Below are positions 58,700 to 64,000 of a DNA stretch of 64,000 nucleotides, piece by piece. Every line of letters starts with the position of its first letter. Position 1 is the first letter of the stretch. Position numbers and translations under genes: made by a program. The DNA is from Platycnemis pennipes (lineage: Eukaryota; Arthropoda; Insecta; Odonata; Platycnemididae), in NCBI GenBank assembly GCA_933228895.1, contig OW121848.1, positions 91,159,470-91,223,469 of the forward strand, written 5' to 3'. The notes below the pieces were generated by a model. The model was given only the letters and a program-made list of their open reading frames with translations, ran no database searches and was not told where the DNA came from.

Positions 58700-60815
58700 T
58701 CCCACTCTTGGTACGTATTATTGCTTTTGGCGTTCTACTAATACGGTAGATTTTTATCTTTATATGTTCCCCTGCTTCTAAATATCCATATGCTTCCTGT
58801 ATTGGTCTTAGATTCTGCATACTTCTTTCCTCTCATATCTGTCCCACAAATGTTTTTTTCCTCCATCTACCCAATTCGCATTACGTTTTCCTAATCGCAA
58901 CTCTCAAGATACTAAAGCCCCTTGTTACTCTTGCTTCGTCCGCTTTTCTCTGGCTCATCCTGCTTTCTCAATCAACCTTCTCCTCGCTCTTGTCATGGAA
59001 AAAATTGGCTACGGATCGTCTTTTTTTCCATCGTTACCGTAATCATCCTTCTCCGCACCAACATCTTATTCGCCGTCGATTTGGTTCTCATCCTCTATCC
59101 TCAGCGCTTATGAATAAAAAAATGTTTCAACTCCGACATTAAAACTTATATTTTTTTCTGCAGGTAGTTATACGTAGTAATTAAGTCCTCTAGTATGTTC
59201 AGTCAGTGAGGGTGAGTCGATTCCCCGAACGTAGGATTGCACCCAAACTTGTTAAATTAGGCCTTCTTGAAGTTTACTCCCATGGATTACATCGACATGG
59301 AATGAGTTTCCTGTTACCCATCTCGTGGGTTTTGTGGCAGGAGCTGAATCCTCACCAAGCATGTATCGTGGGTGACTATTGCTTGAATTCACTATTTATG
59401 TGAATTCTTCTTATTACGAAGCGTGCAATGATGCTGTTTACATGAGTAATTAAGTACTTTTTACGATTTGTTATGGAATACTATAATAGCAGTGCACCAA
59501 TATTTTGTTTTTATGTTACTCATTATGACGTCTCATGATTTTTGAGAAGAAAATATTTCTATCTGCATTGCTTTTTGTCTCTCTGATTTTGTTTTCCTGA
59601 TCGCGACGATTGTATTACGCGGGTGTTATCGGTATATTTCAAAGGGCTTTGCGAAACAACGGATTCTAAATTATTTCAAAGATTTCGATATTTTATCCTA
59701 CTGTCTTGTAGTGATTATTTCCTACAGAAGTATTTGGTACGTTATTATGGATGGAGTATCCATCTTTCTCATGAATAAAGTTAAAGTTTCTCCGTTCTAT
59801 AATTCGTTGGAATAGAAGTTTTCTCGCAAACATGAAGAATTTGGTTGGAAGAATTTGGTCCGTTGACTTTTAGAGGTTTTTATTCTCTCTTCCTAAATGA
59901 GCGCATTCTGGGTGGTGCCTTCCGAGACGAGCGTTAATCAGTGAACGTCGTTAGGTGTTGTGAGGGAAGAGTGATGAGGACGTGCGCAAACCGCGGACCC
60001 CGTGACACCCGTGGCATAAACTAATTTGTCACCGGTAATTGTCCTCGAGAGCTTGAATGCTAAGCTGACATTAAGTTGACGCGTGGACCCCAAACAAATA
60101 GGCAAGCGTTTGGCTTCCCCGCAGCCTCGTTTTCTGTGAGATTCTGTGGAAGAGTGATGAGTTGGTCCCCGAAAAGCGGAAAGACGCAGGCGGTAGTAGC
60201 TTCAGGCGTGGAGGATATGGGCCCACGTAGACTTCGCGTCCCTTGTTGTAGATAGGGTGGGGGAGGACTTCAGAGTTTAAGCCGATTTGAGTACGTCAAG
60301 TGGCCGAAAGGTTTGAATGGTTATTTTTTTTATTTCATTACTTGGGCGGTGATCGCATCGTCAGTGGTTTCCTCGTCCAGGGTGAATTTTGTTCGACTGA
60401 AGAGTGAGAGGGAGAGATTCAGAATAGAAGTCCTCGGCGTTTGGCGTTTCGACCCTACGATCGACTGAATTCGCGCCTTATTCGATTAGTAGACCGGGAT
60501 AACGAATTAAATATCTGTACGGATATAGTTAAAATGTATTTATCTCCTTAACAATATTCTATCATTATAGGCAAAATTAGACCCGTATATGTGGCTGTAA
60601 TTTATTAAGAGTAGTCTGTGGTTAATCCTAGACATATGTTAACTGCATCCTTGCATGTCTAACGGGAGTTTATCTTCACGCAATAAACAAATGGCGAATC
60701 CACAGATAAGAATCGTATTCCTTCCTAGGTTCTAATCATTCAGCTACACGTCATTATGAATGCATAACTATCACGTATTTCTCACTGCCTACCATTGTAT
60801 CAGTTGGTCCGTGTA
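58700..60815. other. Unassigned AT-rich sequence
   Basis: No recognisable gene or repeat. A splice-acceptor-like TATTTTTTTCTGCAG lies near 59149-59163, without further support. Confidence 0.4.
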
Positions 60816-60824
60816 CGTAGATTC

Positions 60825-61540
60825 CATCTACATTTACATAATACCCTGCAAGCCACCACAAGGGTGTGTGGCAGGGGGTGATTGCTCACCAAACATGCAC
60901 TACATATCATGCATAAAAAAGGAATAGTATTAATATAGTAGTCAGAACTACACTATTTATAAAAGATAGAAATTGCAAAGCAAACATGCAAAAACATTCT
61001 GTTAGTAGGGTTAGCTTTAAGTACTCATACCAACATGCAGCTACCAATGCTATTCATTGCTACTCTCCGATAGGACATATTTACCGTTATTCGTATCTCT
61101 AATTGTGCGAGGGAAAAAGGACATTTTGAATGGGTCAGTTCGGCAATCAATTTCTCTAACTTTATGATTATGGTCCAGTCTGCCATAGTAAGTTGGGGTT
61201 CGTAAAATATTTTTAACATCATCACTGAAAATATTGCCTTGGAATTTGTGGAAGAGATTAAGTCTAAATTTCAACCTGCGATCTGACAATGATTCCCATT
61301 TCAATTCATTTAATAGACTGGTTACGCTAATATAATTATCGTATCGTCCCTTTACAAATCTTGCCGAGCTTCGCTGCACACGTTCAAGTTCATTACTTAG
61401 ACCGATTTCGTAGGGATCCCATACACTGGCAGCATATTCCAAATGAGGTCTAACAAGGGATTTCTGACGATGATGACGGTCTTGAAGGTACGCAGATATA
61501 TATGAGTTATTCGTAAGCATTCGAACTCCCTTCTCACTCT
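60825..61540 (-). mobile_element. LINE (non-LTR retrotransposon) 3' part, copy 7 of 8, longest
   Basis: About 700 bp, 5'-truncated. It contains the end of the reverse transcriptase reading frame (61520-61050), a 3' untranslated region of about 200 bp, and the terminal block (plus strand ACCCTGCAAGCCACC, ACAAG, GGTGTGTGGCAGGGGGTG) next to a CATCTACATTTACAT end. Read along the element, the 3' end is therefore ATGTAGATG-type short repeats, not poly(A). That is usual for CR1/L2-like LINEs but not diagnostic. This copy ties the terminal block seen seven other times to a LINE. Confidence 0.8.
61050..61520 (-). pseudogene. LINE reverse transcriptase, C-terminal fragment (156 codons)
   Basis: An open frame of 156 codons with the conserved segment that follows the polymerase palm in CR1/Jockey-like LINEs. 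LVRPHLEYAASVWDPY is at residues 22-37, LERVQRSSARFV at 45-56, SVTSLLNELKWESLSDRR at 65-82 and FRLNLFHKF at 85-93. FFPRTIRDTNN lies near the C-terminus, where W-N is normal. The apparent start Met is only the first Met after the truncation; endonuclease and palm domains are missing. Overlapping frame 61025-61225 suggests a late frameshift. The fragment cannot be active. The clade within LINEs cannot be settled by eye. Confidence 0.8.
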
Positions 61541-61544
61541 GCCA

Positions 61545-63645
61545 GTGATGTAATGGCGTCGTGAGAATGGCGCCGAGTATTTTGGATAAAATTTCGAAAT
61601 ATTTTAGGTGAATTTCTCACGCCGCTCACGCCCTACCCGCGCCAAAAATATGGCATTTAAAATAAATGTCATTAATCATTTTCCGATTTTTGAAACAATA
61701 ACTCATCTTTTACCGTTATCATGGGCGAGGCTGATTAAAGTAGACGGGGCAATGCTTTTGCTAAACATGGTATTTTAAATTAACCACGAGTGTGATGTAA
61801 CGGACACGCCCTTATTCATAAGGTTACCATTTATAAAGTATCACTCTTACTGTAGGAATTTAAGTGATTTTATAGTATCATTGTCTATATTGACGTTATA
61901 TTTGATGAATTTAAATCGCCTGCCCAGTATTCTGAATTGAGGTGCGATTCTCTATGTGCCCCACCCATTGAATCAATTCATGACCTCGTTGACAAATTTT
62001 ATAGGATGTATTTTTGTGAATTGTGATGAAATCATCACAAATTATTCAAAAATTGTGATGAAAGGTTCTATTACCCCCATTTTAGGACAAATTGTCGAAA
62101 TAAGATACTCCTCATAGTGTTATGCACACATACCTGAATATCAGTAGAAATAATTTGCATTAAAGATACCTCGTTAAATAAGTTTAAGTGGGGCATGACG
62201 TGATTAATTTCACATTAATTATTTTAATGGACGTGTGCTGTAATGGACGGCGATGTTAGTTATGCTGTATCAAATTAGTTGGTGCCTATGGATGGAATGT
62301 AATTCCTGGCATTTTTTAGACACTCGCATGCTTATTTTGGAAGTTTAGAATAGGCGTTCAAGTCTCTTTATCAAAATACAATGCGGCTTTTGGCGTAGGC
62401 TCCTAACCACCATTTCATATTGTCAAATATGCTGTTTTAAATTCAACCTCCCTTTAGTTCTCTATACACATGCTCAATTCATCAGTACTTTCAGTGGCGT
62501 ATATATCGTGTGTGGATAAGTAATATACTGCATCAAGATCTGCCCTTATTCATCTCCCGTTAGAACAATTTCCTTGCTTGGTGAAATCGATCGTTCAATT
62601 TCTGGTTACCTCTGAAAATTTGAAGATATAAGCGACTTATTTACATAGATAGCTGAGGTTGTCGTTGGTATAATTACTTTCGAGATATAGCTCTGGTAGC
62701 CATGATTGCATTCCGTGAATGCGAACGACACGTGATGGCTCTTTTCATCTCTTTCTTGTTCAACGATTAATGATTTATGTTTGAGAGTGTCTGGATACTA
62801 TTTCGCTCCCGGGCGACGGAAGTATCGTTTGCTTATTCCTCTCTATGCAATGTTTCGCGCGAGGTTTGACATCACGGTCTGAAGACCGGAGAGATACGCA
62901 GTGAAAATTACTTCGTATAATGAATCGAATTGAAATGAAGTAGGTACACTGATTACTGTGCGTAAAACACTACTTGCTTATTAGCAAGGTTTCATATGTG
63001 CTAGTTGCACGAAACTGCGCAATTCATTTCTTCGTGCTCAACGGCCTTACCATTCACCATATGTGCAGCAATGTACAAGAATGGTTTAATTCTTTGAAGT
63101 AATTAAGAGGGAGAGGGTTTTGTCTCTTGGTGTTTCCGATATCTTTCTGCCGTAGAGAGCTGCTTCCACTTCTGTTTTCTCCTTCCGGGAATCCATTTAA
63201 TGGTGGAAGAACTGCCCTCGGAACGACAATTTTTTTGCCGCTTGTTGAATCCTTGGCACGTGCGACCACCCACGATTGACGGATGGAAGCGGTATTTGAA
63301 GATGCTTAGCGAAAAGATTACATCAGTCGCCGAAGAAAAATTCAGTACACTATATTGCACTTGTTTTACTTCCAATTTTTCGCAACACAATGTTGGAAAA
63401 TTATTTAATTGACCTTTTCCGAGATCAATGAAAGTAAAGTCAGTCACCGAAATAGGATACCATGAGCTTGAGTAGCTAAACTGAGTTTCTTCGCCAACAT
63501 TTTGGGCAAAAACCGACATATTTCAAATCGATATGCTAGCGTAATTGCATTGGTCTCAGAATTTTTTTCGCAGCAGAGCAACGCTGTGATACCCTAGGAA
63601 TTATGTAGATGAATGATGCCAGATACCCTAGGAAGAGACATAGAG
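61545..63645. other. Unassigned AT-rich sequence
   Basis: Contains an imperfect palindrome with a GTGATGA/TCATCAC core (about 62011-62052). A 138-codon minus frame (63103-63519) has no motif I recognise. Confidence 0.4.
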
Positions 63646-63649
63646 AAAG

Positions 63650-63770
63650 CCTTTCACTACATCCACGCGACACCCTCCAAGCCACCGCGAGGGTGTGTGG
63701 CATGGGGTGAAGATCGCCAAGCATGCACTATTGACGTGCAAACTATCTATTAAATGGAAACATGCTGCAT
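63650..63770 (-). mobile_element. LINE 3'-end stub, copy 8 of 8
   Basis: CTACATCCACGCG, ACACCCTCCAAGCCACC, GCGAG, GGTGTGTGGCATGGGGTG, then the second block GCCAAGCATGCACTA. The inner stem GCCAC/GTGGC is intact, while the outer arms each carry a change. A further partial trace (TATCTACATAGTAATAAAGG, CATGCATCATGCACCAC) lies at about 63800-63855 and may belong to a second, older copy. Confidence 0.65.
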
Positions 63771-64000
63771 AATAGGGTCTCATGCAACTCGATGGTTACT
63801 ATCTACATAGTAATAAAGGGATTGGTTGTTAATACATGCATCATGCACCACAAACTACTCTAAAATATAAGATAATAAAGGAGGCTGCCGGAGGAATATG
63901 TAGGAACAGGGACCGGATGATGTTACTAGACGTGGTTAGTTGACCACTTCCACAATAAATAGAGGTTGCTGGGCAGCGGGGAAGTGGAAGATTAGGGAGT

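Noticed and set aside
59149..59163. Splice acceptor before a second exon
   Set aside because: A pyrimidine run with CAG, but no open frame or donor of quality follows; such signals are common by chance.
1..64000. CRISPR array, ribosomal RNA, bacterial operon or phage
   Set aside because: No regularly spaced repeats, no rRNA-like sequence and no runs of adjacent coding frames with ribosome-binding sites. The content is that of an animal genome.

Overview
This window is non-coding animal DNA, most likely from an arthropod (probably an insect) with a large, repeat-rich genome. The evidence is the mix of tRNA-headed SINEs, 3' stubs of non-LTR retrotransposons, a MITE pair with terminal inverted repeats and decayed multi-copy protein relics. 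There are no bacterial-style gene runs. I could not identify one complete, intact host gene. Most long reading frames lie in pyrimidine-rich or CpG-rich low-complexity tracts and are open in several frames at once, so I did not call them genes. The species is not resolved.

Layout. 1-5.2 kb: a tRNA-derived SINE with a perfect 13-bp target-site duplication (615-899), a 132-bp direct repeat pair (1845/2694), a 538-bp MITE (3602-4139), and a decayed copy of an arthropod multi-copy protein family (about 5195-4393, minus strand) split by the 3' end of a LINE. 5.2-9.5 kb: AT-rich, no recognisable element. 9.6-13.3 kb: purine-rich then pyrimidine-rich tracts, a CpG-rich patch and an 18-base C run. 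13.3-20 kb: two LINE stubs, degenerate GGACGA-type repeats, a SINE fragment and a GC-rich island (19.24-19.87 kb). 20-25.3 kb: a weak exon candidate (20842-20887), an 85-nt hairpin (22308-22392), two strong palindromes and a cluster of three SINE pieces. 25.3-38.8 kb: further pyrimidine and CpG tracts with scattered SINE copies. 38.9-39.5 kb: 3' part of an RTE-type retrotransposon, with a second stub at 48.5 kb. 43-53.2 kb: SINEs and GC-rich islands. 57.6-58.7 kb: the second MITE copy, then a LINE stub fused to a SINE. 60.8-61.5 kb: the best coding relic, a 156-codon C-terminal piece of a LINE reverse transcriptase. 63.65 kb: a last LINE stub.

The parts do not form a pathway; they record retrotransposition. 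One LINE family left eight 3' ends, all in the same orientation, that share a terminal stem and a CTACAT-type end. At least 12 pieces of one SINE family are present on both strands. Several perfect or near-perfect inverted repeats sit inside or near these elements. In two of them one arm matches the expected element sequence and the other looks newly copied, as replication template switching would produce. That recurrence is the most unusual feature of the window.
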